The position numbers and the translations under genes are program-made. Shown here piece after piece: positions 18,793-28,444 of a stretch of 64,000 bases of DNA. Location of the stretch: NCBI RefSeq assembly GCF_017854565.1, contig NZ_JAFMHJ010000001.1, forward strand, positions 179,401 to 243,400, in the 5' to 3' direction. The notes beneath the pieces were generated by a model. The model worked only from the letters and a program-made list of their open reading frames with translations, was not told the origin of the DNA and searched no databases. Origin of the DNA: Yoonia sp. (GTDB lineage: Bacteria; Pseudomonadota; Alphaproteobacteria; Rhodobacterales; Rhodobacteraceae). The first letter of the stretch is position 1; the number at the start of each line of letters is the position of its first letter.

Positions 18793-19974
18793 ATGCAGTA
18801 TGATGTTGTCGTCGTGGGCGGCGGGCCGTCGGGTGCCACGGCGGCCCTTGACCTCGCCCGCTCTGGGCACACCGTTGCCATGCTGGACCGGGATGGTCGG
18901 ATCAAACCCTGTGGCGGTGCCATCCCGCCCCGGCTGATCGCCGATTTCTGCATCCCCGATGCCATGATCGTGGCCAAGGTGAACACCGCGCGGATGATCT
19001 CGCCCAGCGGGCGGCACGTCGATATCCCCATCGAGGACGGCTTTGTCGGCATGGTGGATCGCGAACATTTCGACCCTTTCCTGCGGCAACGCGCGGTCGA
19101 TGCGGGCGCAATCCACCATACCGGCACCTTTACCAAGATCACCCGCGACAGCGCCGGCACCCATGTGCATTACCGCGACAAGATCACCGGCGAAGACCGG
19201 CAGCTTGCCACCAAAATGGTCATCGGCGCCGATGGGGCACGGTCCAAAGTCGCGGCGCAATGCGTGCCCGGCGGCGACAAGATCCCCTACGTCATCGCCT
19301 ATCATGAAATCATCGAGGCCCCGTCCCTCAGCGCGACGTATGACCCCAAACGCTGCGACGTGATCTACGACGGCAAAATCTCGCCGGACTTCTACGGCTG
19401 GGTGTTCCCGCATGGCGGACAGGCCAGCATCGGCATGGGATCACTGGTCAAATCGGTCGACGTCAAAAAAGCCACCGCCGACCTGCGGGCCAGCGCGGGC
19501 CTGACCGACTGCAAGACCATCCGCCGCGAAGGCGCGCCGATCCCGCTGCAACCACTGGATCGCTGGGACAATGGGCGCGATGTCGTGCTGGCCGGTGACG
19601 CGGCGGGCGTTGTGGCGCCATCCTCGGGCGAAGGTATCTATTACGCCATGGTCGGCGGGCGGGTTGCAGCCACGGCAGCGGCGGCCAAACTCAAAACCGG
19701 ACGGATCAAAGACCTGCAACTGGCGCGCAAATTGTTCATGCGCGAACACAAACAGGTGTTCAGGGTTCTCGGCGCGATGCAAAACGCGTATTATCGCAGC
19801 GACGAACGCCGCGAGCGGTTTGTGTCGCTTTGCCACGATGTGGACGTACAAAAGCTCACGTTCGAGGCATATATGAACAAGAAACTGGTAAAGGCCCGGC
19901 CCATGGCGCACCTGAAAATCGGCATCAAGAACCTCGCGCATCTGACGCGACTGGTGTCCCCGCTGCACATATGA
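18793..19974 (+). CDS. bchP: Geranylgeranyl reductase BchP
   Basis: 393 residues. FAD-dependent reductase that converts the geranylgeranyl tail of bacteriochlorophyll (or GGPP) to phytyl. Rossmann motif GGGPSG is at residues 9-14, with IGADGARSKVA and GDAAGVVAPSSGEGI further on. ATG 18793 was chosen because AGGAG ends 7 nt upstream; ATG 18787 is only 1 nt from it, and the longer open frame upstream lies inside bch2. The stop overlaps idi (ATGA). Confidence 0.95.
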   Translation: MQYDVVVVGGGPSGATAALDLARSGHTVAMLDRDGRIKPCGGAIPPRLIADFCIPDAMIVAKVNTARMISPSGRHVDIPIEDGFVGMVDREHFDPFLRQRAVDAGAIHHTGTFTKITRDSAGTHVHYRDKITGEDRQLATKMVIGADGARSKVAAQCVPGGDKIPYVIAYHEIIEAPSLSATYDPKRCDVIYDGKISPDFYGWVFPHGGQASIGMGSLVKSVDVKKATADLRASAGLTDCKTIRREGAPIPLQPLDRWDNGRDVVLAGDAAGVVAPSSGEGIYYAMVGGRVAATAAAAKLKTGRIKDLQLARKLFMREHKQVFRVLGAMQNAYYRSDERRERFVSLCHDVDVQKLTFEAYMNKKLVKARPMAHLKIGIKNLAHLTRLVSPLHI

Positions 19975-20504
19975 CGGTCATGATCCCGGCCTGGGTGAAC
20001 GGCACACTGCAACCCGTGGAAAAACTGGAGGCCCATCAAAAGGGTCTCAAACACAAGGCCGTCAGCGTTTTCGTGATGAACAAGGGCCGCGTCCTGATCC
20101 AGCAGCGCGCCATGCACAAATACCACACGCCGGGGCTTTGGGCGAACACCTGCTGCACCCATCCCGACTGGGACGAAGACCCCGCCGATTGCGCCGTGCG
20201 GCGTCTGGACGAAGAACTGGGGATCACCGGCCTGTACCCGTGCCACCGCGACCAGATCGAATATCGCGCGGATGTGGGCGGAGGCCTGACAGAACACGAA
20301 GTCGTCGAAATCTACGTGGCTGACGCGCCCGGCACGCTCAAAATCACACCCGACCCAGACGAGGTGATCGCGACCCGCTGGGTGGACTTTTACGAACTCT
20401 GCGCCGATGTCGCCCGGCATCCGATGCAATACACCCCTTGGCTGCGGATCTATCTGCAAGACCATACCGCCACGATTTTCGGTCATCTGATGCGTGCGGG
20501 CTAA
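19971..20504 (+). CDS. idi: Isopentenyl-diphosphate delta-isomerase, type I
   Basis: 177 residues. Nudix-fold enzyme that interconverts IPP and DMAPP, feeding carotenoid and phytyl synthesis. The catalytic Cys lies in NTCCTHP, and the Nudix-like region has DCAVRRLDEELGI with the catalytic Glu. It overlaps bchP by 4 nt, which ties precursor supply to pigment genes as in Rhodobacter. It ends the first photosynthesis block. Confidence 0.94.
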   Translation: MTVMIPAWVNGTLQPVEKLEAHQKGLKHKAVSVFVMNKGRVLIQQRAMHKYHTPGLWANTCCTHPDWDEDPADCAVRRLDEELGITGLYPCHRDQIEYRADVGGGLTEHEVVEIYVADAPGTLKITPDPDEVIATRWVDFYELCADVARHPMQYTPWLRIYLQDHTATIFGHLMRAG

Positions 20505-20569
20505 CGCGCCCCCCTTTTCGTCTGTCCGATTCCGGTGTTTATGGGATCAGCGGATAAGGGGAATGGAAC

Positions 20570-21100
20570 ATGGCGCTTTGGGTCTTTGGATATGGGTCAC
20601 TTTTGTGGAACCCCGGCTTTACCCCCGCACAGGCGGTCACGGCCCGCCTGCCCGACTATCACCGCAGTTTTTGCATGCTGTCGATTCACCACCGCGGCAC
20701 CGAAGATGACCCCGGACTGGTGCTGGCGCTGGATGCGGCCCCCGGCGGGCAATGCACCGGCGTTGCGTTCCAGATTGCCGAAGCCGAACAGGATCAGGTG
20801 CTTGCCGCCCTGCGCGAACGCGAACTCATCTCATCGGCTTACGTCGAACACCACGTCGATCTGATCGCCGACACCGGTGAAACGATACGTGCGCTGGCCT
20901 ATGTCATCGACCCTGACCATGTGCAATACTGCCAGTTCAGCCTTGAAAAACAGGCTCAAATGATCGCCCGCGCGATTGGCGGTCGCGGGCCCAATACCGA
21001 ATACCTGTTCAACACCGCCGCACATCTGGCCCAGCTTGGGATCACCGACAATGACATGGCTTGGCTGGTGGACCGTGTGCGTGCTTTGGCGGCAACATAG
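20570..21100 (+). CDS. chaC: Gamma-glutamylcyclotransferase, ChaC-like
   Basis: 176 residues. ChaC-type enzymes cleave glutathione to 5-oxoproline and Cys-Gly in the cytoplasm. The N-terminal FGYGSLLWNPGF holds the YGSL substrate loop (residues 8-11), and RERELISSAYVE holds the likely catalytic Glu85. The length is normal for bacterial ChaC. An AAGGGGAA ribosome site lies just upstream. It is not part of the photosynthesis unit despite following idi. Confidence 0.9.
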   Translation: MALWVFGYGSLLWNPGFTPAQAVTARLPDYHRSFCMLSIHHRGTEDDPGLVLALDAAPGGQCTGVAFQIAEAEQDQVLAALRERELISSAYVEHHVDLIADTGETIRALAYVIDPDHVQYCQFSLEKQAQMIARAIGGRGPNTEYLFNTAAHLAQLGITDNDMAWLVDRVRALAAT

Positions 21101-21188
21101 GCGCGCCGCGATTTTATTTGGGTTTTGACGCGACGGGCCTTATGATCCAATGCGTATAACAAGTTAACGAACAAGAGGAATCCCATCC

Positions 21189-22340
21189 GTGTCGGACAAA
21201 CGGGAACCCAAGGCAGTGACGCAGTTTTCACAACCCATCCGCCAAATTCTGTTCATGCTCGTCGTGCTTGGGCTGATCGGGGCAGGTTTTTACCTTGGGC
21301 TGGATCAGATCACCGCGATTTATAAATCAAATCCGTATCTCAACGGGGTGATTTTGGGCGTCTTCTTTCTGGGCGTGCTGTCGTGCATCAATCAGGTTTT
21401 CCTGCTGATCAACTCGGTCCGCTGGATCGAACATTTCGCACGCGACACCGGTGGGCACAGCTTTACCAAAGCGCCGTCGCTTCTGGCACCTTTGGCGACC
21501 TTGCTGCGGTCGCGCGGTGCCCGCACACAGGTCTCGTCCAGCTCGGGCCGCTCCATCCTTGATTCCGTGGCGCAGCGGATAGACGAAGACCGCGAAATCA
21601 CCCGGTACATCGGTAACGTCTTGATTTTCCTTGGCCTTTTGGGCACATTCTATGGCCTTGCCACGACCGTGCCCGCGCTGGTCGAAACCATCCGCTCGCT
21701 TAACCCCGCCGAAGGCGAAGATGGCGCCGACATCTTTGCCCGCCTGCAATCGGGCCTCGAAAGCCAGTTGGGCGGGATGGGCACAGCCTTCTCCAGCTCG
21801 CTCCTCGGCCTTGCAGGTTCTCTTGTCGTGGGGCTGCTCGAACTTTTCGCGGGCCATGGCCAAAACCGCTTCTACCGCGAACTCGAAGAATGGCTGTCCA
21901 CCATCACCCGCCTTGGCTTTGAAGGCGGCGAAGATGGCGCCACTGGCGACACCGGGGCCATGTCCGGCTTTGTCGACCAACTGGGCGAACTGATGGACAC
22001 GATGCAGATGATGATGGGTCAGAACGATGCGGAGCGCGAACAGACCGACGGGCGTTTTGCCAGCCTTGCCGCCTCTGTTGAACAGCTTGCTCTGACCAGC
22101 CGGGACACGAATAACAACGATCTGCTGACCCGCGTCGCCGAAGGCCAGGAGGCGCTGATCAAGAAAATCAGCGACAATGGCATGGATGGCATCGACGCCG
22201 AAAGCCGGATGCGCCTGCGATCCATCGACGTGCAGTTGCTGCGGATATTGGAAGAAATGTCCGCCGGACGTCAGGAAAGCATCGGCGACCTGCGTATGGA
22301 CCTCGCCAATCTGGCCACAGCGATCAAAGACAGGGGTTGA
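21189..22340 (+). CDS. ExbB/MotA-like proton-channel family membrane protein
   Basis: 383 residues, GTG start after an AAGAGGAA ribosome site. Membrane segments lie at about 19-39, 51-73, 140-165 and 195-220. The last two (IFLGLLGTFYGLATTVPALV and MGTAFSSSLLGLAGSLVVGLLE) resemble the ion-channel helices of MotA/ExbB/TolQ. A soluble, partly helical C-terminal tail of about 130 residues follows. It is paired with the next gene, an OmpA/MotB-like coiled-coil protein, 3 nt away, so the two probably form a proton-driven stator-like complex. Such pairs are common in Rhodobacteraceae but their role is not established. Confidence 0.75.
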   Translation: MSDKREPKAVTQFSQPIRQILFMLVVLGLIGAGFYLGLDQITAIYKSNPYLNGVILGVFFLGVLSCINQVFLLINSVRWIEHFARDTGGHSFTKAPSLLAPLATLLRSRGARTQVSSSSGRSILDSVAQRIDEDREITRYIGNVLIFLGLLGTFYGLATTVPALVETIRSLNPAEGEDGADIFARLQSGLESQLGGMGTAFSSSLLGLAGSLVVGLLELFAGHGQNRFYRELEEWLSTITRLGFEGGEDGATGDTGAMSGFVDQLGELMDTMQMMMGQNDAEREQTDGRFASLAASVEQLALTSRDTNNNDLLTRVAEGQEALIKKISDNGMDGIDAESRMRLRSIDVQLLRILEEMSAGRQESIGDLRMDLANLATAIKDRG

Positions 22341-22343
22341 TCC

Positions 22344-24029
22344 ATGGCGCTCAGCCGCAGATCATCAAACCGCTTTCAAAACGCCATCTGGCCCGGCTTT
22401 GTCGACGCCATGACCGGGCTTTTGCTGGTGCTGATGTTCGTACTGACCATCTTCATGGTGATCCAATTCGTACTGCGCGAAACCATTACCGGGCAAGAAA
22501 GCGAACTCGACCAACTCAGCATCGAAGTTGCCGCACTTGCCGCGACACTTGGCCTTGAGCAGGACCGCAACACGGCCCTGACCGCGACCCTCAACGCCAC
22601 TCTGGCCCAAGCCGATCAGCAGGCCAGCCGCATCGCCGCCCTGATTTCCGAACGGAACGCCCAAGACCTCGCCTTGGCACAGGCCCAGACCCGGATCACC
22701 GGGTTTGAGGCGCAGGTCGCCGGCCTGTTGGCCGAACGCGCCGACACCTTGAACAGCATCACCGGGCTGGAAGCAGAACAATCGCGGCTGATGACCGAAC
22801 GCGAGGCGCTCAACCTCGCGCTCGCCCAAGCCCGCACCGAAATCGACGCCGAAACCGAGGCCGCACGCCTTGCCGCCGCCCGCCGCGAAGCATTGCAGGC
22901 ACTCGTCGCCGACCTGCGCACCGAAGCATCGCAAAACGCAGAACGCATTTCCGACCTTGAAACCGCCGGCCTGACCGACTCCGCAGCCGCAGCCGCCCTG
23001 CGCGAACGGCTCGCCAATGCCGACACGGAACTGACCGCGATGACCCTCAACCTCGAACAGCAGCGCCGCAAGGCCGAGGAAACCCTGACCCTGTTAGCCG
23101 CCGCACGGGCCGCCCGCGCGGAAATTGATGCGATCCGCGCCACGCTGCAAAGCGACAACGCCGATCTGAACGCCCAACTCGCCGATGCCCTCGCCGCCCT
23201 GTCGCGGGCCCAGGGCAACCAAACCGCCACCATCACCGAGGCCGAACGTCAGGCCGCCCTGCTTGCGGTGGCCAATCAGGCGTTGTCCGAACAACAGGCA
23301 CTTTCGGCCCAAAGCCAGCGTCAGGTCACCTTGCTCAACGAACAGATCACCGAACTGCGTCGGCAGGTCGGCAACCTGCAATCACTGCTCAACCTCGCCG
23401 AACAATCCGACCTCGAGGCGCAGGTCCAGATCGAAACGCTCGGTAGTCAGCTCAACACAGCCCTCGCCCGTGTCGTATCCGAAGAACGACAGCGCCGCGC
23501 GTTGGAAGAGGCCGAGCGCATCCGCCTCGAAGCCGAAACCGCCCGCCTTCAGGCCGAAGCCCAAGACCTCGCCCGGTTCAAATCCAATTTCTTCGGCCAA
23601 CTCCGCGAGGTCCTCGAAGGTCAGGACCGCATCCGCATCGAAGGCGACCGCTTTGTGTTCTCCTCAGAGGTGCTGTTTGAACCAGGCCGCGCCGAACTTT
23701 CCGCTCAGGGTCAGGCCGAAATAGCCAATATCGCCGACATCCTGCGCCGCATCGCCGATGATATCCCACCGGGGATCGACTGGGTTATCCGCGTCGATGG
23801 CCATACCGACAACATCCCCGTCGGTGCCAACAACCGCTATGCCGACAACTGGGAACTCAGCCAAGCCCGCGCACTGTCCGTGGTCCGCTTCATGTCTCAG
23901 GATCTGGGCATCCCACCCGATCGGCTTGCCGCCAATGGGTTTGGCGAATACCAACCCCTGAACCCCGATGACACCCCAGAGGCCCGCGCACAAAACCGCC
24001 GGATCGAACTAAAGCTGACAGAGCGGTGA
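22344..24029 (+). CDS. MotB/OmpA-like protein with long coiled coil
   Basis: 561 residues. One membrane helix near the N-terminus (about 18-42, GLLLVLMFVLTIFMVIQFVL) is followed by about 350 residues of Ala/Gln/Glu/Leu/Arg-rich heptads, a long periplasmic coiled coil. A C-terminal OmpA-like peptidoglycan-binding domain (about 420-561) contains VDGHTDNIPVG and AQNRRIELKL. The architecture is that of a MotB-like stator with an extended stalk, able to span to the cell wall. It is coupled to the ExbB-like gene 3 nt upstream. Confidence 0.8.
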   Translation: MALSRRSSNRFQNAIWPGFVDAMTGLLLVLMFVLTIFMVIQFVLRETITGQESELDQLSIEVAALAATLGLEQDRNTALTATLNATLAQADQQASRIAALISERNAQDLALAQAQTRITGFEAQVAGLLAERADTLNSITGLEAEQSRLMTEREALNLALAQARTEIDAETEAARLAAARREALQALVADLRTEASQNAERISDLETAGLTDSAAAAALRERLANADTELTAMTLNLEQQRRKAEETLTLLAAARAARAEIDAIRATLQSDNADLNAQLADALAALSRAQGNQTATITEAERQAALLAVANQALSEQQALSAQSQRQVTLLNEQITELRRQVGNLQSLLNLAEQSDLEAQVQIETLGSQLNTALARVVSEERQRRALEEAERIRLEAETARLQAEAQDLARFKSNFFGQLREVLEGQDRIRIEGDRFVFSSEVLFEPGRAELSAQGQAEIANIADILRRIADDIPPGIDWVIRVDGHTDNIPVGANNRYADNWELSQARALSVVRFMSQDLGIPPDRLAANGFGEYQPLNPDDTPEARAQNRRIELKLTER

Positions 24030-24226
24030 CAAACCGCGCGTATGCCGCCCCGCGTCGCAGGCAATTGGGGTCCGTTTGATCGTCTGAAAGACCCTGCTGA
24101 TCCGTCAACGCAGGGCCGGGATCCACCGCAACGGTTTTGACCACATGCGACCGTTGGCAAAAGCTGCAATTCTCGGAAGCCGCCATAGGTCGGTCTTTCC
24201 TGAATGGGGCACATGCAGCAACGCAC
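24030..24226. other. Intergenic stretch between the OmpA-like gene and clpA, possible tiny Cys-rich ORF
   Basis: On the minus strand an open frame starting at 24186 begins MAASENCSFCQRSHVV, with a CxxC pair reminiscent of a zinc knuckle. It runs antisense into the OmpA-like gene. No homology is recognised and the clpA terminator lies just upstream of it, so it is a weak candidate only. Confidence 0.2.
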
Positions 24227-24260
24227 AAAAAAAACCCGCCCTAGCAATGCCGGGGCGGGG
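24227..24260 (-). terminator. Rho-independent terminator of clpA
   Basis: On the minus strand a CCCGCCCCGGC-type stem with a short loop is followed by eight consecutive T. It lies 24 nt after the clpA stop. Confidence 0.85.
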
Positions 24261-24283
24261 TCATTATCGCAATGTCGGCATGA

Positions 24284-26608
24284 TCAATCTGCGGTCAGCA
24301 GCGGCGGCTTGTTACCGCTCCCGGTGATCCGGCCTTGCTCTGGTGCCTCGAACTTCAGTTCCAGCTTGCCAGCTTTCACCCCGACCTTGACGATCCCGCC
24401 TTTGGTTAGCTTGCCAAACAACAGCTCTTCGGCCAGCGGCTTTTTGATGTGTTCCTGAATGACGCGGCCCAACGGGCGCGCACCCATTTTCACATCATAA
24501 CCTTCATCGGCCAGCCATTCGGCAGCGGCACCCGTCATCTCGATATGCACATTGCGGTCGAGAAGCTGCGCCTCAAGTTGCAGTACAAATTTCTCGACCA
24601 CCTGCATGATCACCGGCTTTGGCAGCGCGCCAAAGCTGATAACCGCATCCAGACGGTTGCGGAATTCGGGCGTGAACGTGCGCTCAATCGCGGCTGTATC
24701 CTCGCCGGTGCGGGTTTCACGACCAAAGCCCAGGGCGTTTTTCGACATTTCAGCCGCACCCGCGTTCGATGTCATGATGATGATCACATTGCGGAAATCT
24801 GTGGTCCGGCCATTGTGGTCGGTCAGCTTCCCGTGATCCATCACCTGCAACAGGATGTTGTAGACATCAGGATGCGCCTTTTCCATTTCGTCCAGCAGCA
24901 GCACGCAATGTGGGTTTTGGTCCACACCATCCGTCAGCATACCACCCTGATCAAACCCGACATACCCCGGAGGCGCACCAATCAGGCGGCTCACCGCGTG
25001 CTTTTCCATGTATTCCGACATGTCAAACCGCAGCAATTCCACACCCAGCGTATCCGCCAACTGCTTGGCCACCTCGGTTTTACCCACACCGGTTGGACCC
25101 GCAAACAGGTAGTTCCCGATGGGCTTTTCAGGTTCACGCAGGCCGGCACGCGCCAGTTTGATCGCCGATGCCAACGCCTCGATCGCCTTATCCTGCCCGA
25201 ACACAACGCGCTTCAGCGACTTTTCAAGATCTCTCAGAATCTCGGCATCGTCCTTGGACACGCTCTTTGGCGGAATACGCGCAATCTTGGCCACGACAGC
25301 CTCGATCTCTTTGATGCCAATCGTCTTGCGACGCTTGCTTTCGGCCACCAGATGTTGCGCGGCACCGGCCTCGTCGATCACGTCGATCGCCTTGTCCGGC
25401 AGCTTGCGGTCATTGATATAGCGCGCCGACAGTTCCACTGCGGTTCTGATCGCATCGGCGGTGTATTTGATGTGGTGATGCTCTTCGAAATAGGGCTTCA
25501 GACCTTGCAGGATCTTGATCGAATCCGGCACGGATGGCTCCAACACGTCAATCTTCTGGAACCGACGCGCCAATGCACGGTCCTTTTCGAAATGCTGGCG
25601 GAATTCCTTGTAGGTGGTGGACCCCATGCACCGCAGCTTGCCGCCCTGCAACGCAGGCTTCAGCAGGTTGGACGCATCCATCGCACCACCGGACGTGGCG
25701 CCAGCCCCGATCACCGTGTGAATTTCGTCGATGAACAGAATCGCATCCTTGTGCTCCTCCATCTCGGTCATCACCGCTTTCAGGCGCTCTTCAAAATCAC
25801 CGCGATACCGCGTGCCCGCCAGCAGCGCGCCCATATCCAACGAATAGATCGTTGCATTGGCCAGCACCTCTGGCGTTTCGCCGTTGATGATCTTGAACGC
25901 AAGACCTTCGGCAATCGCCGTTTTGCCCACGCCCGGATCACCCACCAGCAGCGGGTTATTCTTGCGGCGGCGGCACAGCACCTGAATACAGCGTTCCACC
26001 TCATGCGCGCGCCCGATCAGGGGATCGACATCCCCCTTCGCCGCCTTTGCATTCAGATCGACACAGTATTTCGCCAGCGCGCTTTCCTTGTCGATGCCTT
26101 CACTGCTTGCAATGGTTTCATGTTCTTCGGGCGATCCCGTCACCGGGCGCTGTTCGCCAAATGCAGGGTCCTTGGCCACACCATGCGCGATGAAATTCAC
26201 CGCGTCGTAACGGGTCATGTCCTGTTCTTGCAGGAAATAGGCCGCATTGCTTTCACGCTCCGCAAAAATCGCGACCAGCACATTGGCGCCCGTCACCTCA
26301 TTGCGGCCAGATGATTGCACATGAATCGCGGCGCGCTGGATCACCCGCTGAAACGCGGCTGTCGGTACGGCCTCTGACCCTTCGACGTCGGTGATCAGGG
26401 TCGAAAGATCATCTTCGATGAAATCCTCCAGATCCTTGCGCAGCTCGTCCAGGTTCACTGAACAGGCGCGCATGACGCGGGCGGCATCGGGTTCGTCGGT
26501 CAACGCCAGCAGCAGATGCTCCAGCGTGGCAAGTTCGTGTTTGCGCGCATTCGCAAGGGCAAGTGCCCCATGAATGGACTGCTCAAGTGTGGTCGAAAAT
26601 GATGGCAC
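24284..26608 (-). CDS. clpA: ATP-dependent Clp protease ATP-binding subunit ClpA
   Basis: 774 residues. AAA+ unfoldase that feeds substrates to ClpP. An N-terminal Clp repeat domain (about 1-145) precedes AAA domain 1 with Walker [15 protein letters not shown] and AAA domain 2 with [14 protein letters not shown], plus [14 protein letters not shown]. No middle-domain insertion of ClpB type is seen, and the length fits ClpA. The usual adaptor gene clpS is not immediately upstream; gloB is. It has its own terminator. Confidence 0.96.
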   Translation of the reverse strand: MPSFSTTLEQSIHGALALANARKHELATLEHLLLALTDEPDAARVMRACSVNLDELRKDLEDFIEDDLSTLITDVEGSEAVPTAAFQRVIQRAAIHVQSSGRNEVTGANVLVAIFAERESNAAYFLQEQDMTRYDAVNFIAHGVAKDPAFGEQRPVTGSPEEHETIASSEGIDKESALAKYCVDLNAKAAKGDVDPLIGRAHEVERCIQVLCRRRKNNPLLVGDPGVGKTAIAEGLAFKIINGETPEVLANATIYSLDMGALLAGTRYRGDFEERLKAVMTEMEEHKDAILFIDEIHTVIGAGATSGGAMDASNLLKPALQGGKLRCMGSTTYKEFRQHFEKDRALARRFQKIDVLEPSVPDSIKILQGLKPYFEEHHHIKYTADAIRTAVELSARYINDRKLPDKAIDVIDEAGAAQHLVAESKRRKTIGIKEIEAVVAKIARIPPKSVSKDDAEILRDLEKSLKRVVFGQDKAIEALASAIKLARAGLREPEKPIGNYLFAGPTGVGKTEVAKQLADTLGVELLRFDMSEYMEKHAVSRLIGAPPGYVGFDQGGMLTDGVDQNPHCVLLLDEMEKAHPDVYNILLQVMDHGKLTDHNGRTTDFRNVIIIMTSNAGAAEMSKNALGFGRETRTGEDTAAIERTFTPEFRNRLDAVISFGALPKPVIMQVVEKFVLQLEAQLLDRNVHIEMTGAAAEWLADEGYDVKMGARPLGRVIQEHIKKPLAEELLFGKLTKGGIVKVGVKAGKLELKFEAPEQGRITGSGNKPPLLTAD

Positions 26609-26799
26609 CTTGTGTGCTCCTTCACATCGGGGGCGGGGCGGGCTGCATCAGCCTGACCAACCGTGGCCTCTTATCCTTAAAGTTTGGTGTTAGCCGGGAA
26701 CCTTCAAGGGCTTTTTCTCAAATCGCTTCACTATTTGCCTGAAATAGCTGCAAAGCGGTTATTTTCATCTGCTCTGATCACGTTCTCACATCTTCGTGG

Positions 26800-27576
26800 T
26801 CAAAATTTGTCTTTCCGCGCTCGGATTTCGGCAAAAACATCCGCATCGGACGCATCTGCCATCCTCAGCACCGCCTTCAGGGTGGGGTCATCAGCACGCA
26901 GGAAAGGGTTCGTTCGCATTTCTTCGTCTAGCGTCGAGGGCACCGTTGGCCGGCCTGCAGCACGCGCCGCTTTGATCCCCTCACTACGAGAGATAAGCGC
27001 TGCGTTCGCCGGGTCAAGGGACAGCGCGAAACGCGCGTTGTTTTCAGTATATTCATGACCCGAACAAATCATCGTATCCGCAGGCAAAGCACGCAGTTTC
27101 TTCATGCTAACCCACATTTTGGCCGGTGTCCCTTCAAATAAACGGCCACAGCCCAGCGCCATCAAACTATCCGCCGTAAACGCCAGTTTCGCGTTCGGCA
27201 TGTGATAGGCGATATGGCCAACGGTATGCCCCGATACGTCCAGAACATGGGTCGGCAACCCGCAAATATCAATCACATCCCCTGCGGCCACCTCCAGATC
27301 AAGCGGCGGCAACCGGTGCGCATCGACGGCGGCACCGATCACGCGCGCGCCATCGCGCAGGGCCGCCACGGCATCAATATGATCGCCATGATGATGGGTG
27401 ATCAAAATATCGGTCAGGGTCCAGCCACGGGCGTGCAATGCATCCTTGATCGGCTGCGCTTCGGGCGCATCAATCAGGGCCGTCTGGCCCGTCGCGTCGT
27501 TGTGAACCAGAAACGCGTAATTGTCAGACAGGCACGGTACCGTTACCAGCGTAATGTCAGGTTGTTCGTTTGGCAT
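26800..27576 (-). CDS. gloB: Hydroxyacylglutathione hydrolase (glyoxalase II)
   Basis: 258 residues. Metallo-beta-lactamase-fold thioesterase that hydrolyses S-lactoylglutathione. The metal motif HHHGDH is at residues 61-66, with [11 protein letters not shown] and [15 protein letters not shown] supplying further ligands and the glutathione site. The start was taken at MPNEQPD; the longer open frame runs antisense through the neighbouring methyltransferase gene. It is divergent from that methyltransferase with 63 nt between the two starts. Confidence 0.94.
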   Translation of the reverse strand: MPNEQPDITLVTVPCLSDNYAFLVHNDATGQTALIDAPEAQPIKDALHARGWTLTDILITHHHGDHIDAVAALRDGARVIGAAVDAHRLPPLDLEVAAGDVIDICGLPTHVLDVSGHTVGHIAYHMPNAKLAFTADSLMALGCGRLFEGTPAKMWVSMKKLRALPADTMICSGHEYTENNARFALSLDPANAALISRSEGIKAARAAGRPTVPSTLDEEMRTNPFLRADDPTLKAVLRMADASDADVFAEIRARKDKF

Positions 27577-27639
27577 GGCAATGTCGCTCGCTCTTGCTAT
27601 TGTTTCCCCACAGCTTTGCCCAAAGGACCGGGAACCGCA

Positions 27640-28392
27640 ATGCATCTGGACGTGCAGGACCTGCGAAACTTCTACTACCGCAGCGCGCTTGGGCGGGCGG
27701 CGCAAAAGGTGATCCGCGACGAGATGACCCAGATCTGGCCAGAGGCCAAAGGCCAGATGGTCGTCGGCTTCGGCTTTTCGGTGCCTCTTCTGCGGCCCTA
27801 CCTCAAAAACGCACGGCGCGTGATCGGCCTGATGCCCGGTCCCCAAGGGGTCATGCCCTGGCCACCCGACGGCAAAAACGTCAGCGTGCTGTGCGAAGAC
27901 ACGCGGTGGCCGATTGAAACCGGGCATGTGGACAAGCTGGTCCTGATGCACGGGCTGGAAACCACCGATGACCCCGCCGCTCTGCTCGATGAGGCGTGGC
28001 GCGTGCTTGGCCCCGGTGGGCGGGCCATGATCATCGTGCCCAACCGGGCGGGCCTGTGGTCGCGCTCTGACGCGACACCCTTTGGTTACGGGCGCCCCTA
28101 TTCGCTGGGGCAACTCGACACGCAATTGCGCAAACAGCGCTTTGTCATCGAACGGTCGCTCTCCACCCTGTATCAGCCGCCATCGCACGGGCGGTTCTGG
28201 CGCAAATCGGCACGTCTGATGGAACGGATCGGCCATAACATCCCCATCATTGCCGCAGGCGGTGTGCTGATCGTCGAAGTCAGCAAGCAGATGGCCGTCC
28301 CCACCCGTCCCGGCCTGACAGAGGCCGTCCGCCGTCCCCTGCGCGCCCTCGAAGGCATGACCAAGCCCAAACCAAAACCCGAACCGGCCTAG
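27640..28392 (+). CDS. Class I SAM-dependent methyltransferase domain protein
   Basis: 250 residues. The methyltransferase_11-like core is recognisable: [15 protein letters not shown] in place of the glycine loop, [39 protein letters not shown] for the post-motif strands, and a Lys/Pro-rich tail ending KPKPKPEP. The SAM glycine motif is degenerate. Substrate unknown. It is commonly found divergent from gloB in Rhodobacteraceae, as far as I recall. Confidence 0.75.
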   Translation: MHLDVQDLRNFYYRSALGRAAQKVIRDEMTQIWPEAKGQMVVGFGFSVPLLRPYLKNARRVIGLMPGPQGVMPWPPDGKNVSVLCEDTRWPIETGHVDKLVLMHGLETTDDPAALLDEAWRVLGPGGRAMIIVPNRAGLWSRSDATPFGYGRPYSLGQLDTQLRKQRFVIERSLSTLYQPPSHGRFWRKSARLMERIGHNIPIIAAGGVLIVEVSKQMAVPTRPGLTEAVRRPLRALEGMTKPKPKPEPA

Positions 28393-28444
28393 CATGGGTG
28401 AAACCCCCCTCGCAAATCGTCCAGATTGCAACTAAACGCTCCCA

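Noticed and set aside
21189..24029. Zorya (ZorAB) anti-phage system
   Set aside because: The ExbB-like and OmpA-like pair has the right architecture in outline, but no zorC/zorD/zorE helicase or nuclease genes lie nearby; the neighbours are ChaC and ClpA. Kept as an uncharacterised motor-like pair.
24449..26314. Plus-strand open frame of 621 codons
   Set aside because: It is entirely antisense to clpA, whose AAA+ motifs are unmistakable; the frame is rich in His/Arg/Gln with no domain.
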